A stretch of 64,000 nt of DNA from Caballeronia sp. dw_19 (GTDB lineage: Bacteria > Pseudomonadota > Gammaproteobacteria > Burkholderiales > Burkholderiaceae), in NCBI RefSeq assembly GCF_018449515.1, contig NZ_JAAVUQ010000002.1, positions 1 through 64,000 on the forward strand. The letters are read 5' to 3'. Below the pieces are notes generated by a model. The model was not told the origin of the DNA, did not search any database, and worked only from the letters and a program-made list of their open reading frames with translations. Position 1 is the stretch's first letter; the number at the start of each line of letters is the position of its first letter. Of this stretch, positions 50,090-59,095 are shown one piece after another. Both the position numbers and the translations under genes were made by a program.

Positions 50090-50485
50090 ATGACGCGACC
50101 CAAGCTGACCACGCTGAAGCCGAGGCTACAGCAGGCAAGCACGCGAATGGCCGTGATGCAGCCCGGTTCATGGCGGACCGACAAGCAGAGCAGTGCGGCA
50201 CGTGGTTACGGCTACGCATGGCAGAAGGCGCGTGCCGGACACCTGCGCAGTCATCCGTTTTGTGTTTTCTGTCTGCGCGATGCTGGCATCGTGGCGTCGA
50301 GCATTGAGGATGTGATCCTTGAGTGCGCTGAGCGCCGCCTCGCGGTGCCGTACGCATCGGTGGTTGACCACTCGGTGCCGCACCGTGGAGACACGGTGCT
50401 GTTCTGGGACAAAGCGCTCTGGCAGTCGCTGTGCTCGACGCACCACTCCGGCGAGAAGCAGCGGCAGGAAGCCGGATTGACGTGA
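50090..50485 (+). CDS. HNH endonuclease next to terminase
   Basis: The 131-residue protein has zinc-site HPFCVFCLRDAGI and VVDHSVPHRGDTVLFWD. LCSTHHSGEKQRQEAG closes the HNH core. HNH proteins beside terminase (HK97 gp74 type) are needed for DNA packaging or cos cutting in such phages. It begins the late gene block. Confidence 0.85.
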   Translation: MTRPKLTTLKPRLQQASTRMAVMQPGSWRTDKQSSAARGYGYAWQKARAGHLRSHPFCVFCLRDAGIVASSIEDVILECAERRLAVPYASVVDHSVPHRGDTVLFWDKALWQSLCSTHHSGEKQRQEAGLT

Positions 50486-50590
50486 GGCGTTGCGTGAAAC
50501 CAACATTCTAGACCGTTCCACGAAATTAGCACCAAATCGGTGCGTTTTCGATCTATTTTGAAATATTTACGCGGATAGGGGGTGTCGAAA

Positions 50591-50615
50591 GTCTAGCAGG
50601 TAAAATCTGCTAGAC
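50591..50615. repeat. Perfect 9-bp inverted repeat before terminase
   Basis: GTCTAGCAG (50591-50599) and CTGCTAGAC (50607-50615) are separated by GTAAAAT. CTAGACCG also occurs at about 50509. It lies 50 bases before the small terminase gene, in a non-coding, AT-rich stretch. Confidence 0.75.
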
Positions 50616-50664
50616 CGCCAGTTCCCGCACGCGCAGAAAATTTCCCCTTTTGAGGTTTTTGTTA

Positions 50665-51135
50665 ATGGCTTTAACAGCGAAAAAGAGGCTTTTCGCCGAC
50701 GCTGTTTTGGCCGGCAAAGCCAATAAGGACGCGGCAATCGCGGCAGGTTACAGTGCCGCGACGGCATCGGCAGCAGGGTCGCGCCTTGTTAAAGACAAGG
50801 ACGTGGTGCTGTACATGGCCGCGCACAAGATTCAGCAGGAATCCAAGCCTGCTCCGGCCGGAAATTCGACCGGCGGTTTGCGCGCACCCGCTGATTTCGA
50901 CATCGACGCGATGACGAGCTTCACCGATCCGAAGGCGTTCCTCATTGCCGCGATGAACGACGGTCGGACCGAACCGAAACTGCGCGTCGACGCCGCAAAA
51001 GCGCTCATGCCATTCGTGCATGCGAAGGTCGGTGAGACTGGAAAGAAGGATGCGAAGGGCGCGGCCGCCGAGAAAGCAGCTAACAAGTTTGCGTCGCTTG
51101 CGACGCCGAAGCTTGTCGTCAACAACCGGAAATAG
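50665..51135 (+). CDS. Terminase small subunit
   Basis: The 156-residue protein begins ALTAKKRLFADAVLAGKANKD, then AAIAAGYSAATASAAGSRL, the HTH of Terminase_2-type small subunits. The middle includes DIDAMTSFTDPKAFLIAAMN. It recognises phage DNA and hands it to the large subunit. GAGG stands eight bases before the ATG. Confidence 0.85.
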   Translation: MALTAKKRLFADAVLAGKANKDAAIAAGYSAATASAAGSRLVKDKDVVLYMAAHKIQQESKPAPAGNSTGGLRAPADFDIDAMTSFTDPKAFLIAAMNDGRTEPKLRVDAAKALMPFVHAKVGETGKKDAKGAAAEKAANKFASLATPKLVVNNRK

Positions 51136-51138
51136 CGG

Positions 51139-52851
51139 ATGGAATGGTCAACTGCATGCCTGGACTGGCCCGAGCGGCTTCGGTCCGGACGCTCGATCAT
51201 CCCGCCACCGATCTTTCCGGAGCAAGCCGAGATTGCACTGAACGTTTTCAGGCAGCTCAAGATCGTCGATGCACCGGGTAGTCCGACGTTTGGCGAATCG
51301 TGCGCACAATGGGTGTTCGATCTCGTCGCTTCGATCTTCGGCGCATACGACCCTGACAGCGGGCGACGCCTGATTACCGAGTGGTTTGTGTGCATCCCGA
51401 AGAAGAACAGCAAGTCGACACTTGCGGCCGGGATCATGATGACCGCGATGATCCTTAATTGGCGCCAGTCTGCCGAATACGCGATCCTCGCGCCGACGAT
51501 CGAGGTCGCGAACAACAGTTTCGCGCCGAGCCGGGACATGGTGAAGCACGAGGGAGATCTCGACGAACTGTTCCAGGTGCAAACGCACATCAAGACGATC
51601 ACGCACCGCGTCAGTGGCGCAGCGCTGAAGGTCGTCGCTGCTGACGCGAACACGGTCAGCGGCAAGAAGAGTGTTGGGACGCTGATTGATGAGCTTTGGC
51701 TGTTCGGAAAGCAGCCGAATGCCGAAGACATGTTGCGCGAGGCGACCGGCGGACTTGCGTCGCGGCCAGAAGGCTTCGTGATTTACCTTACGACGCAATC
51801 GAACGATCCGCCGGCGGGCGTCTTTTTGCAGAAGTTGCGTTACGCGCGCGACGTGCGCGATGGAAAGATCCTTGACCCGTGTTTCGTGCCGGTGATCTTT
51901 GAGCACCCGCCTGAAATGGTGAAGCGCAAAGAGCACTTGCGGGTCGAAAACCTCGCGATGGTCAATCCGAATTTCGGCTATTCGGTTGATCAGGCATATC
52001 TGGAGCGCGAGTTTCGCAAGGCCCAAGAGGGCGGCGAAGGATCGTTCCGCGGCTTCCTCGCCAAGCACGCCAATGTGGAAATCGGCCTGGCACTGCGCAG
52101 TGATCGTTGGGCGGGAGCAGAGTTTTGGGAGGATGCGGCGCATGTGCCCGGCTTGACGCTCGAAGGTCTGATCGACCGCTGCGAAGTGATTGACGTCGGC
52201 ATCGACGGTGGCGGATTGGATGACTTGCTCGGGCTCGCGGTCGTTGGGCGCGAGCGCGGCACGCGCAACTGGCTCGCATGGACGCACGCATGGGCGCATC
52301 CATCCGTGTTTGAGCGCCGCAAGGAGATCGCCGACACGCTGCGCGACTTCGAGCGGGAAGGTGATTTGACGGTCGTAGAGCAGATCGGCGACGACGTCGA
52401 GGATGTCGCGGAGATTGTGTCGACCATCCAGAAGGCGGGCCTGCTGGACAAGGTTGGCGCTGATCCAGCCGGTATCGGTGGGGTGCTTGATGCGCTCAGC
52501 GCGGCCGGCGTGCCGGAAGACAAGGTGATCGGAATTTCGCAGGGCTGGAAACTGTCAGGCGCGATTAAGACGACTGAACGACGCGTCGCCGCGGCGAGCG
52601 GCCGCGGCCTCGACGAAGGTATCGGGGACGGCGGAGTGCTAGTTCACGGCGGCCAACGTTTGATGGCGTGGTGCGTCGGCAATGCGCGTGTTGTGCCGGT
52701 GGGTAATGCAGTGAACATCACAAAACAGGCGAGCGGGACGGGCAAGATTGATCCGCTGATGGCTATATTCGATGCGGTATCGCTCATGTCGCTCAACCCG
52801 CCGGCGCAAGGCCAGTCGGTGTATGAGTCGCGCGGTATCCGATTTCTTTGA
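51139..52851 (+). CDS. Terminase large subunit
   Basis: The 570-residue protein has an ATPase part with CIPKKNSKSTLAAGIM (Walker A variant). VGTLIDELWLFGKQPN is the Walker B region. YLTTQSNDPPAGVFLQ is the coupling motif. The nuclease part has VGIDGGGLDDLLGLAV and GADPAGIGGVLDAL. It pumps and cuts DNA into the prohead. It resembles the HK97/phiC31-like TerL group. Confidence 0.92.
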   Translation: MEWSTACLDWPERLRSGRSIIPPPIFPEQAEIALNVFRQLKIVDAPGSPTFGESCAQWVFDLVASIFGAYDPDSGRRLITEWFVCIPKKNSKSTLAAGIMMTAMILNWRQSAEYAILAPTIEVANNSFAPSRDMVKHEGDLDELFQVQTHIKTITHRVSGAALKVVAADANTVSGKKSVGTLIDELWLFGKQPNAEDMLREATGGLASRPEGFVIYLTTQSNDPPAGVFLQKLRYARDVRDGKILDPCFVPVIFEHPPEMVKRKEHLRVENLAMVNPNFGYSVDQAYLEREFRKAQEGGEGSFRGFLAKHANVEIGLALRSDRWAGAEFWEDAAHVPGLTLEGLIDRCEVIDVGIDGGGLDDLLGLAVVGRERGTRNWLAWTHAWAHPSVFERRKEIADTLRDFEREGDLTVVEQIGDDVEDVAEIVSTIQKAGLLDKVGADPAGIGGVLDALSAAGVPEDKVIGISQGWKLSGAIKTTERRVAAASGRGLDEGIGDGGVLVHGGQRLMAWCVGNARVVPVGNAVNITKQASGTGKIDPLMAIFDAVSLMSLNPPAQGQSVYESRGIRFL

Positions 52852-52858
52852 GGTGTAA

Positions 52859-54166
52859 ATGAGTTTGTTCGATTTCTTCCGGCGCAGTGCTTCGCCGGAG
52901 GCCCAAACTCGTCCTCAAGAATCTACTCAGGAACGTGCTGAGCCGATTCTCCCGCGTGCCGAGACGTCACAAGGGGGCACCACCTTCACCGGACTTGATG
53001 ACCCGCGCCTGCTTGAGTACATCCGGCGCGGCGAGCTTGACGGTCGCGATCCGCGGGCCGCGCACGCGCTGCGAAACATGGCCGTCCTGCGATGCGTGAC
53101 GCTGATCTCCGAAGCGATCGGCATGCTGCCGTTGAACCTGCAAAGCAGCGACGACAAGAAGCAAGTGCAGACCGACAACCCGGCGCACCGTTTGCTCAAG
53201 TACAAGCCGAACGATTGGCAGACGCCGATCGAATTCAAGAGTCTTTTGCAACTTCGCGCGCTGCTCGACGGGCAGGCCTTTGCACGCGCTATTTGGTCGG
53301 GTAACAGGCCGATCCGGCTGATTCCGATGGATCGTGGTTCGACAAAGCCCCGGCTGACGGCTGCGTGGCAGATGGTCTATGACTACACCACTCCGTCCGG
53401 CGACCTGATCACGCTTCCGGCGCGCGAGGTATTCCACCTTCGAGATTTGTCGCTCGATGGAATCAATGGAATTTCTCGAATCAAGCTGTCGGGCGAATCG
53501 TTGGAACTTGCGGAGCAGGCCGAGCGCGCAGCGGCGCGCACGTTCCGCACTGGCGTCATGGCCGGCGGCGCTATCGAGGTGCCGAAGGAGCTGTCAGACA
53601 ACGCATATATGCGCATGAAGAAGTCAATCGCCGACAACCACTCCGGTGCTGACAACGCGGGTAGTTGGATGCTGATCGAAGAGGGCGGCACGGCGAAGCA
53701 GTTCACGTCCACGGCTGTATCAGCGCAGCAGATAGAGACCCGCAACCATCAGATTGAGGAAGTGGCGCGTATGTACGGCGTGCCACGGCCGCTCCTGATG
53801 ATGGATGACACGAGCTGGGGCAGTGGCATCGAACAGTTGGCGATTTTCTTCATCCAGTACGGCCTTGCACATTGGTTTGTCTCATGGGAGCAGGCTGCGG
53901 CACGCAGCTTCATCCCTGATAACCAGCTCGGCAAGCAACAGTTCAAGTTCAACGAAGGCGCGTTGCTGCGCGGCACGCTCAACGATCAGGCGTCGTTCTT
54001 TTCGAAGGCGCTCGGCGCTGGCGGACATGCCCCATGGATGTCGCAGAACGAAGTGCGCGAGCTATCCGACCTTCCGAAATCCGATGACCCGCAGACCGAC
54101 GCGCTGCGCAATCCAATGACACAGAAACCGAAGGGGACAGGCGATGAGCCTTCTGCAACTGCCTGA
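52859..54166 (+). CDS. Portal protein (HK97 family)
   Basis: The 435-residue protein has ALRNMAVLRCVTLISEAIGM and NDWQTPIEFKSLLQLRALLDG near the start. GVPRPLLMMDDTSWG and EQLAIFFIQYGLAHW follow in the C-terminal half. These are typical of HK97-type portals, which form the 12-mer gate for DNA. It overlaps the protease gene by 23 bases. Confidence 0.9.
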   Translation: MSLFDFFRRSASPEAQTRPQESTQERAEPILPRAETSQGGTTFTGLDDPRLLEYIRRGELDGRDPRAAHALRNMAVLRCVTLISEAIGMLPLNLQSSDDKKQVQTDNPAHRLLKYKPNDWQTPIEFKSLLQLRALLDGQAFARAIWSGNRPIRLIPMDRGSTKPRLTAAWQMVYDYTTPSGDLITLPAREVFHLRDLSLDGINGISRIKLSGESLELAEQAERAAARTFRTGVMAGGAIEVPKELSDNAYMRMKKSIADNHSGADNAGSWMLIEEGGTAKQFTSTAVSAQQIETRNHQIEEVARMYGVPRPLLMMDDTSWGSGIEQLAIFFIQYGLAHWFVSWEQAAARSFIPDNQLGKQQFKFNEGALLRGTLNDQASFFSKALGAGGHAPWMSQNEVRELSDLPKSDDPQTDALRNPMTQKPKGTGDEPSATA

Positions 54167-54986
54167 GATTCGCGCTGATCATCGTCTCACTGCTGCGCAA
54201 TTCGATTTGCGGCCGGATGCGCTTGAGCGATGGGAGCCCGAGGTGCGTGCCGCGAACGACAGTTCAGCGTCGATCTCAATCTACGACACGATCGGCGACA
54301 ACTGGGAAGGTACTGGTGTGACCGCGACGCGTATTTCTGCGGCGCTACGCAGCATCGGCGCAAATCAAGCCGTCACTGTGAACGTGAATTCACCAGGTGG
54401 TGACTTCTTCGAGGGAGTCGCGATCTTTAACCTGCTCCGCCAGCATCCGGCGAAAGTTACGGTTCAGATACTTGGCCTTGCCGCGTCAGCCGCGTCAGTC
54501 ATCGCGATGGCTGGTGACGAAATTCTGATGGGCGAGGGCTCATTCCTCATGATCCACAACGCGTGGACGGTGGCAATTGGCAACCGACACGATCTGGCGC
54601 AAGCGGCTCAAACGCTTGAGCCGTTCGATGCAGCGATGGCGAACCTATATGCGAAACGCACGGGTATCAGCCAAGACGCAGCAGCAACGCTAATGGATCG
54701 GGAAACATGGATCGGCTCTGACCAAGCTGTCGCGGACGGTTTTGCTACCGGGCTTATAGATGGCACGGAGATTGACAAGAACACGAGTGCAAGCGGCAAC
54801 AAAAGAGCGCTTGCACTCATTGAAGCATCAATGGCGAAGGCGGGTTACTCACGCTCGCAGCGCCGCGATGCATTCAAAGCCCTTTTCACCGGTACGCCGT
54901 GCGCTACCGGGAATCCTGCCATGCCGAGCGCTGGCGAAGAAGTTGCGGCATCGCTGCAAAACCTCATCAACGCCATCCAAGGCTAA
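54144..54986 (+). CDS. Head maturation protease, ClpP-like
   Basis: The 280-residue protein has VNVNSPGGDFFEGVAIFNLL. The Ser nucleophile lies in GLAASAASVIAMAGDEILM and the His in SFLMIHNAWTVAIGN. It cleaves the capsid N-terminal delta domain. It overlaps portal and nearly touches the capsid gene. Confidence 0.9.
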   Translation: MSLLQLPEIRADHRLTAAQFDLRPDALERWEPEVRAANDSSASISIYDTIGDNWEGTGVTATRISAALRSIGANQAVTVNVNSPGGDFFEGVAIFNLLRQHPAKVTVQILGLAASAASVIAMAGDEILMGEGSFLMIHNAWTVAIGNRHDLAQAAQTLEPFDAAMANLYAKRTGISQDAAATLMDRETWIGSDQAVADGFATGLIDGTEIDKNTSASGNKRALALIEASMAKAGYSRSQRRDAFKALFTGTPCATGNPAMPSAGEEVAASLQNLINAIQG

Positions 54987-54991
54987 TTACC

Positions 54992-56269
54992 ATGATTAAG
55001 AATGCACTTATCGCCGCGATCGCGGCAGCGCTCGCTCCACACGCCGGCTTCGTTCCGCGTGGCATTGTGTCGGTCCGTGCCGATGTCGGCATGCCGGAAG
55101 TCAAGGTGCTCATCGAAAATCTGCAAAAGGCTTTCGCGGATTACAAAACGGAGCAGACGAAACAGCTCGAGTTGGTGCGGGCGGGGCTTCCGACCAGCGA
55201 CATCACGGCCAAGGTTGAGAAGATCTCGGCGGATCTGGATTCGTTGCAAGGGGCTGTTGACGAAACCAACATCAAGATCGCCGCGGCGCAAATGAGCGCC
55301 GGCGGGAAGCAACTGCGCGACAAGGAATATACCGAGTCGTTCTATGCGCACATGAAGAAGGGCGATGTTCAGGCTTCGCTCAACAAGGGCGCCGATGCCG
55401 AGGGCGGCTATACGACGCCGGTCGAGTGGGATCGCACGATCACGAACAAGCTGGTGCTGATTTCGCCGATGCGGCAGATTTGCAAGGTGCAGCCGACGTC
55501 GAAAGCAGGGTTTTCGAAGCTGTTCAACATGCGCGGCACGGCGAGTGGCTGGGTTGGTGAGACGGACGAGCGTCCGCAGACGGGCACCGCCACGTTCCAG
55601 CCGCTGGCCTTCGCATCGGGCGAAATTTACGCGAATCCGGCCGCAACCCAGCAGATCCTCGACGACAGCGAGATCGATCTGGAAACCTGGCTCGCAGGCG
55701 AGGTGCAAACAGAATTTGCGAAGCAGGAGGGCGTCGCGTTCGTTTCGGGTAACGGCACGAACAAGCCGGCCGGCATCCTGACGTATATCGCCGGCGGCGC
55801 CAATGCCGCGAAGCACCCGTTTGGCCCGATCACTGTCGTCAACAGCGGCGCCGCGGCGACCATCACTTCGGACAGCGTCATTGACATCATCTATGACCTG
55901 CCGGCCGCGTTCACCGGCAATGCACGCTTCACGATGAACCGCAATACACAGCGTGTCATCCGCAAGCTGAAGGACGGCCAAGGTAACTACCTGTGGCAGC
56001 CGTCTTATGTGGCGGGTCAGCCGGCGACGCTGGCGGGCTATCCGATCACCGAAATCCCCGATATGCCGGATGTGGCTGCAAATTCCATCCCGGTCATGTT
56101 TGGTGACTTCGAGCAGACCTACATGATCATCGATCGCATCGGCGTGCGTGTTTTGCGCGACCCATACACCAACAAGCCTTACGTCATGTTCTACACGACG
56201 AAACGCGTTGGCGGCGGCCTGTTGAATCCGGAGCCGATGCGCGCAATGAAGGTCGCCGCGAGCGCGTAA
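54992..56269 (+). CDS. Major capsid protein (HK97 fold)
   Basis: The 425-residue protein starts at the ATG at 54992. Residues about 30-105 are a coiled-coil delta/scaffold region (PEVKVLIENLQKAFADYK). The mature fold follows with EGGYTTPVEWDRTITNKL, SGNGTNKPAGILTYIAGG and GYPITEIPDMPDVAANSIP. The delta region would be removed by the protease at 54144. A weak terminator follows. Confidence 0.93.
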   Translation: MIKNALIAAIAAALAPHAGFVPRGIVSVRADVGMPEVKVLIENLQKAFADYKTEQTKQLELVRAGLPTSDITAKVEKISADLDSLQGAVDETNIKIAAAQMSAGGKQLRDKEYTESFYAHMKKGDVQASLNKGADAEGGYTTPVEWDRTITNKLVLISPMRQICKVQPTSKAGFSKLFNMRGTASGWVGETDERPQTGTATFQPLAFASGEIYANPAATQQILDDSEIDLETWLAGEVQTEFAKQEGVAFVSGNGTNKPAGILTYIAGGANAAKHPFGPITVVNSGAAATITSDSVIDIIYDLPAAFTGNARFTMNRNTQRVIRKLKDGQGNYLWQPSYVAGQPATLAGYPITEIPDMPDVAANSIPVMFGDFEQTYMIIDRIGVRVLRDPYTNKPYVMFYTTKRVGGGLLNPEPMRAMKVAASA

Positions 56270-56293
56270 TTCAAATCCCGTAGGCGTGTGGTT

Positions 56294-56322
56294 AGGGGCG
56301 TCCAAGCGATGCCCCTTTTTTT
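56294..56322 (+). terminator. Weak terminator after capsid gene
   Basis: The stem AGGGGC (56294-56299) / GCCCCT (56311-56316) is followed by TTTTTT. Partial read-through would lower the level of downstream connectors relative to capsid. Confidence 0.6.
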
Positions 56323-56332
56323 CGAGGTCGAT

Positions 56333-56500
56333 ATGCCGAAGTTCATCAAGCCGTTTAAAGGCGTGCCAGAAGGTGAGATTTACCCCGCCCAGTTCAATGT
56401 AGGCGACGAGTGTCCTCCAGAACTGGAAGCAGGCGCGACGGAATTGCGTGCGCTCGAAGGCACGGAAGAAAAGAAGCCCGCCAACAAGGCGGAAAAGTAA
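56333..56500 (+). CDS. Small head protein, 55 aa
   Basis: The ATG at 56333 follows GAGGTC. MPKFIKPFKGVPEGEIYPAQ, then FNVGDECPPELEAGATELRA, with a Lys/Glu tail. Similar small proteins follow capsid genes and may be decoration or connector parts. The role is unknown. Confidence 0.65.
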   Translation: MPKFIKPFKGVPEGEIYPAQFNVGDECPPELEAGATELRALEGTEEKKPANKAEK

Positions 56501-56503
56501 GCG

Positions 56504-56845
56504 ATGGCACTCGTCGAGCTCAATCTCGCGCTTGGTTTTTTGCGGCAGGACGCCGGCGTTGAAGATGACGTCGTGCAGGCGATGCTCGACGGCGCGATCC
56601 AGTCGGCGCTCGACTATCTGAACCGTCAGGTCTTCGAGGATGCCGAGTCGATGGCAGCCGCCGTGGCCGCTGGCACCGCCGGCGACGAACCCATGGTCCT
56701 TAATGGGGCGATCAAGGCAGCAATCCTCAAAACGACCGGCGAGCTGTACGCGAACCGCGAGGATTCGGCACTCGGGCACGTTGTCGAATTGCCGTTCAAT
56801 GCGCGGACGCTGCTGCGGCCGCATCGAATTGTGCCGGGCATCTGA
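56504..56845 (+). CDS. Head-tail connector, gp6-like
   Basis: The 113-residue protein VELNLALGFLRQDAGVEDDV, then MLDGAIQSALDYLNRQVFED, matches the gp6/connector family. That family sits under the portal as a ring. It overlaps the next gene by one base. Confidence 0.85.
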   Translation: MALVELNLALGFLRQDAGVEDDVVQAMLDGAIQSALDYLNRQVFEDAESMAAAVAAGTAGDEPMVLNGAIKAAILKTTGELYANREDSALGHVVELPFNARTLLRPHRIVPGI

Positions 56846-57198
56846 TGCGTGCCGGATCCCTCGATCGACGCGTGCGTATCGAGCGCAACGGCGGCGCCCA
56901 GGACGAAGGTGGGCAGCCAATTGAAGGATGGGTCGAAGTCGCAACCGTATGGGCGGGCATCCTCATGCTCAACGGCAAGGAAACCGTCCAGGCAAACGCC
57001 GAGGTCGGCAGCGCGACGGCGAGCATTCGTATTCGGTATCGGACTGACATCGATAACGGCATGCGTGCCGTGCTGCTGAAGTTCGTCGATGGACTGCCTG
57101 TCGACGATGTGATTTTCAACATCCTGAAGCCGCTTCCGAATGTCGCGTCGCGCGAATACACGGATCTGGCATGCAGCACCGGCGCAAACAATGGCTAG
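56845..57198 (+). CDS. Head closure protein
   Basis: The 117-residue protein MRAGSLDRRVRIERNGGAQD, then GWVEVATVWAGILMLNGKE, then RIRYRTDIDNGMRAVL, is typical of the SPP1 gp16 / phage head-tail joining family (small beta-barrel). It seals the head channel. Confidence 0.88.
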   Translation: MRAGSLDRRVRIERNGGAQDEGGQPIEGWVEVATVWAGILMLNGKETVQANAEVGSATASIRIRYRTDIDNGMRAVLLKFVDGLPVDDVIFNILKPLPNVASREYTDLACSTGANNG

Positions 57199-57559
57199 CC
57201 TCGAATCGATCATGACCGGGGCACTCAAGGCGCTGGTGACTAATGCCGATGGTTCGTTCCGCGTCTATGCCGACATCGCGCCGGCGAATGTGGTGAAGCC
57301 GTACATCACGTATCAATCCGTCGGTGGCCAGGACGAAACGACGTTCGACGGTCCCGACACGCTTCAAAACTCCCGCATGCAGGTCAACGTCTGGTCGACG
57401 ACACGCGTCGCCACGTCGGCACTCATGAAGCAGGTACGTCAGGCGCTCACTGCTGCGCCTGTTAGTGGAACTCCGATCGGCTCCGCAGTGAGCGGATACG
57501 AGGACGACACGAAGCTTTACGGCAGCCGCCTAGATGTCTCAATTTGGTATCAAGACTGA
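57191..57559 (+). CDS. DUF3168 tail completion protein
   Basis: The start at 57191 overlaps the previous gene by eight bases. The 122-residue protein SLESIMTGALKALVTNADGS, then YITYQSVGGQDETTFDGP, then MQVNVWSTTRVATSALM, has the DUF3168 pattern. It joins head and tail. Confidence 0.85.
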   Translation: MASLESIMTGALKALVTNADGSFRVYADIAPANVVKPYITYQSVGGQDETTFDGPDTLQNSRMQVNVWSTTRVATSALMKQVRQALTAAPVSGTPIGSAVSGYEDDTKLYGSRLDVSIWYQD

Positions 57560-57567
57560 GGAAAATC

Positions 57568-58005
57568 ATGACCAGCACCGCAATCAGCGCACAAGGTTCC
57601 ACCTTCTCGATCAACGACACCGGCACCGATTTGGTCCCGGTGTGGCTCAAGGTCTCCAACGTCAAGTCGTTCACCGGCTTCGACGGTTCTGCAACCGAAC
57701 TAGACGCGACGGATCTCGATTCGGTCGCGAAAGAGAAGTTGCTCGGCCTCATCGATGAGGGTTCGTTCTCCATCGACATAAACGTGAACATGGCCGACCC
57801 GGGCCAACTGGCGATGAAGGCTTCGCAGAAGGCCAGCACGAAGAAGACGTACAAACTGACGCTGCCGGACGGCACCGCGTCGACGTTCGATGCGTTCGTG
57901 AAGACGTTCCCGCTGTCGGGCGGCGTCGATGCGATTCTCGCCACGACCGTGGCAATGACGATCACGGGTCCGGTCACGGACATCCCGGTCGGCGGCGGAG
58001 CTTAA
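57568..58005 (+). CDS. Tail tube protein
   Basis: GAGG precedes the ATG. The 145-residue protein TAISAQGSTFSINDTGTDLV and GLIDEGSFSIDINVNMADPG, then TYKLTLPDGTASTFDAFVK, is a phage tail tube (lambda V-like) beta sandwich. It polymerises into the tail tube around the tape measure. Confidence 0.85.
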   Translation: MTSTAISAQGSTFSINDTGTDLVPVWLKVSNVKSFTGFDGSATELDATDLDSVAKEKLLGLIDEGSFSIDINVNMADPGQLAMKASQKASTKKTYKLTLPDGTASTFDAFVKTFPLSGGVDAILATTVAMTITGPVTDIPVGGGA

Positions 58006-58009
58006 TCAC

Positions 58010-58396
58010 ATGCTGACTCGTGAACAGATTCTCGCAGCCGACGACCTGAAGTCGGAAGACGTCGATGTGCCGGAGTGGGGCGGTTCGGTGCGCGTCATCG
58101 TGATGACCGGCGCCGCACGCGACGCTTTTCAAGAGCGGATGTCGGACACGGATAAATCCATCAGCTATTTCCACAATAACCTGCTCGTCGCGACAGCCGT
58201 CGGCGAAGACGGCCTACCGCTTTTCACGGGCGCAGACATGGACGCGTTGCGCACGAAGTCCGCTGCCGCCGTGACACGGGTCGCCACTGTCGCCGAGCGG
58301 TTGAACGGGTTCGGCGTCAAGGCAGTGGAGACAGCAGAAAAAAACTCCGAAGCCGCCCCGAGCGGCTCTTCTGGTTCCGACTCGCCCGCGAGTTAA
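58010..58396 (+). CDS. Tail assembly chaperone G
   Basis: The 128-residue protein LTREQILAADDLKSEDVDVP, then VRVIVMTGAARDAFQERM, ends in an acidic Ser-rich tail. It is the G part of the lambda G/GT pair. The slippery heptamer at 58339-58345 lies near its end, so a fraction of ribosomes make the longer GT form. Confidence 0.85.
   Translation: MLTREQILAADDLKSEDVDVPEWGGSVRVIVMTGAARDAFQERMSDTDKSISYFHNNLLVATAVGEDGLPLFTGADMDALRTKSAAAVTRVATVAERLNGFGVKAVETAEKNSEAAPSGSSGSDSPAS
58339..58345 (+). other. Programmed -1 frameshift site A-AAA-AAC
   Basis: In the zero frame the codons are GAA AAA AAC, giving the X-XXY-YYZ heptamer. The -1 product reads on without a stop through LRSRPERLFWFRLAREL and into the frame at 58399-58701. 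The GT product would be about 230 residues. GC-rich sequence downstream may form a stimulatory structure. Confidence 0.9.
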
Positions 58397-58701
58397 AGAT
58401 GTCGGTTCGGCGCTGCCAGCGGGAAGTTGATAGCGCCGAATTTATCGAGTGGATAGCGGTCTCGGGCATGGAAGGGTTCTCCGACGAAATGGATGATCTT
58501 CGTTGCGGGCTCGTGACGGCGGCCATCTACAACGTGAACCGCGATACCAAGAAAGCGCCCAAGCCATTCGGCCCGGTCGACGTCGTGCCCTGGTTGACCG
58601 ATATGGCGCCCGATGAGGCCGAGCCGATCTTGCTCGATGACGCCAGGGCGCAATCGAACATGTTGCGCGCTGCATTATTCGGGAAGGCGAGTAATGGCTA
58701 A
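58345..58701 (+). CDS. Tail assembly chaperone T region (made as GT fusion)
   Basis: In the -1 frame the segment FWFRLARELKMSVRRCQREV then DSAEFIEWIAVSG is the classic gpT pattern. The frame is open from before the slip site to 58701. The internal ATG at 58399 lacks a good ribosome site, so expression through frameshifting is more likely. It overlaps the next gene by eight bases. Confidence 0.87.
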   Translation, partial: LRSRPERLFWFRLARELKMSVRRCQREVDSAEFIEWIAVSGMEGFSDEMDDLRCGLVTAAIYNVNRDTKKAPKPFGPVDVVPWLTDMAPDEAEPILLDDARAQSNMLRAALFGKASNG

Positions 58702-59095
58702 GAAGGCATTCGCGGTGATGAACCCGGAAGGGCTTACCGCGCAGCTCAGTGCACTCGAAAATGCCGTGAGTGAATCGACATTGCGCAAGGCAGCACTTGC
58801 CGGCGCGCGCATTTTTCTCGAGGAAGAGAGGTTGCGGATTCCGCGTGATACCGGCGCGGGCGCCGATGCGTTGATCATCGCGTATGACGCCGAGGCTTCG
58901 GTCGCGGGGAAAATCGCCTCCTACCTCGTGACGTGGTCGAAGGACGCGTATTACCTGCGTTTCGTCGAGTACGGCACCTCGAAGATGGCGGCCGAGCCGT
59001 TTAAGCGGCCGGCGTACGAAGCAAAAAAGACTGCGGCGGCCCAAGCTGTTGCTGATGTGATCGATTCCCAAATAAAGGCAAACACGCGTGTCTAA
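58694..59095 (+). CDS. HK97 gp10-family tail protein
   Basis: The 133-residue protein AKKAFAVMNPEGLTAQLSAL and KAALAGARIFLEEERLRIPR, then LVTWSKDAYYLRFVEYGTSK, is the HK97 gp10 pattern. It completes the tail end that binds the head. It is placed unusually after G/T rather than with the other connectors. Confidence 0.85.
   Translation: MAKKAFAVMNPEGLTAQLSALENAVSESTLRKAALAGARIFLEEERLRIPRDTGAGADALIIAYDAEASVAGKIASYLVTWSKDAYYLRFVEYGTSKMAAEPFKRPAYEAKKTAAAQAVADVIDSQIKANTRV

Noticed and set aside
51148..52299. Leftward 383-codon open frame over terminase
   Set aside because: Antisense of the terminase large subunit.
54983..56944. Leftward 653-codon open frame over the capsid genes
   Set aside because: It is the antisense of capsid and connector genes, which have clear family motifs; the predicted protein is Arg/His-rich as antisense frames in GC-rich DNA usually are.
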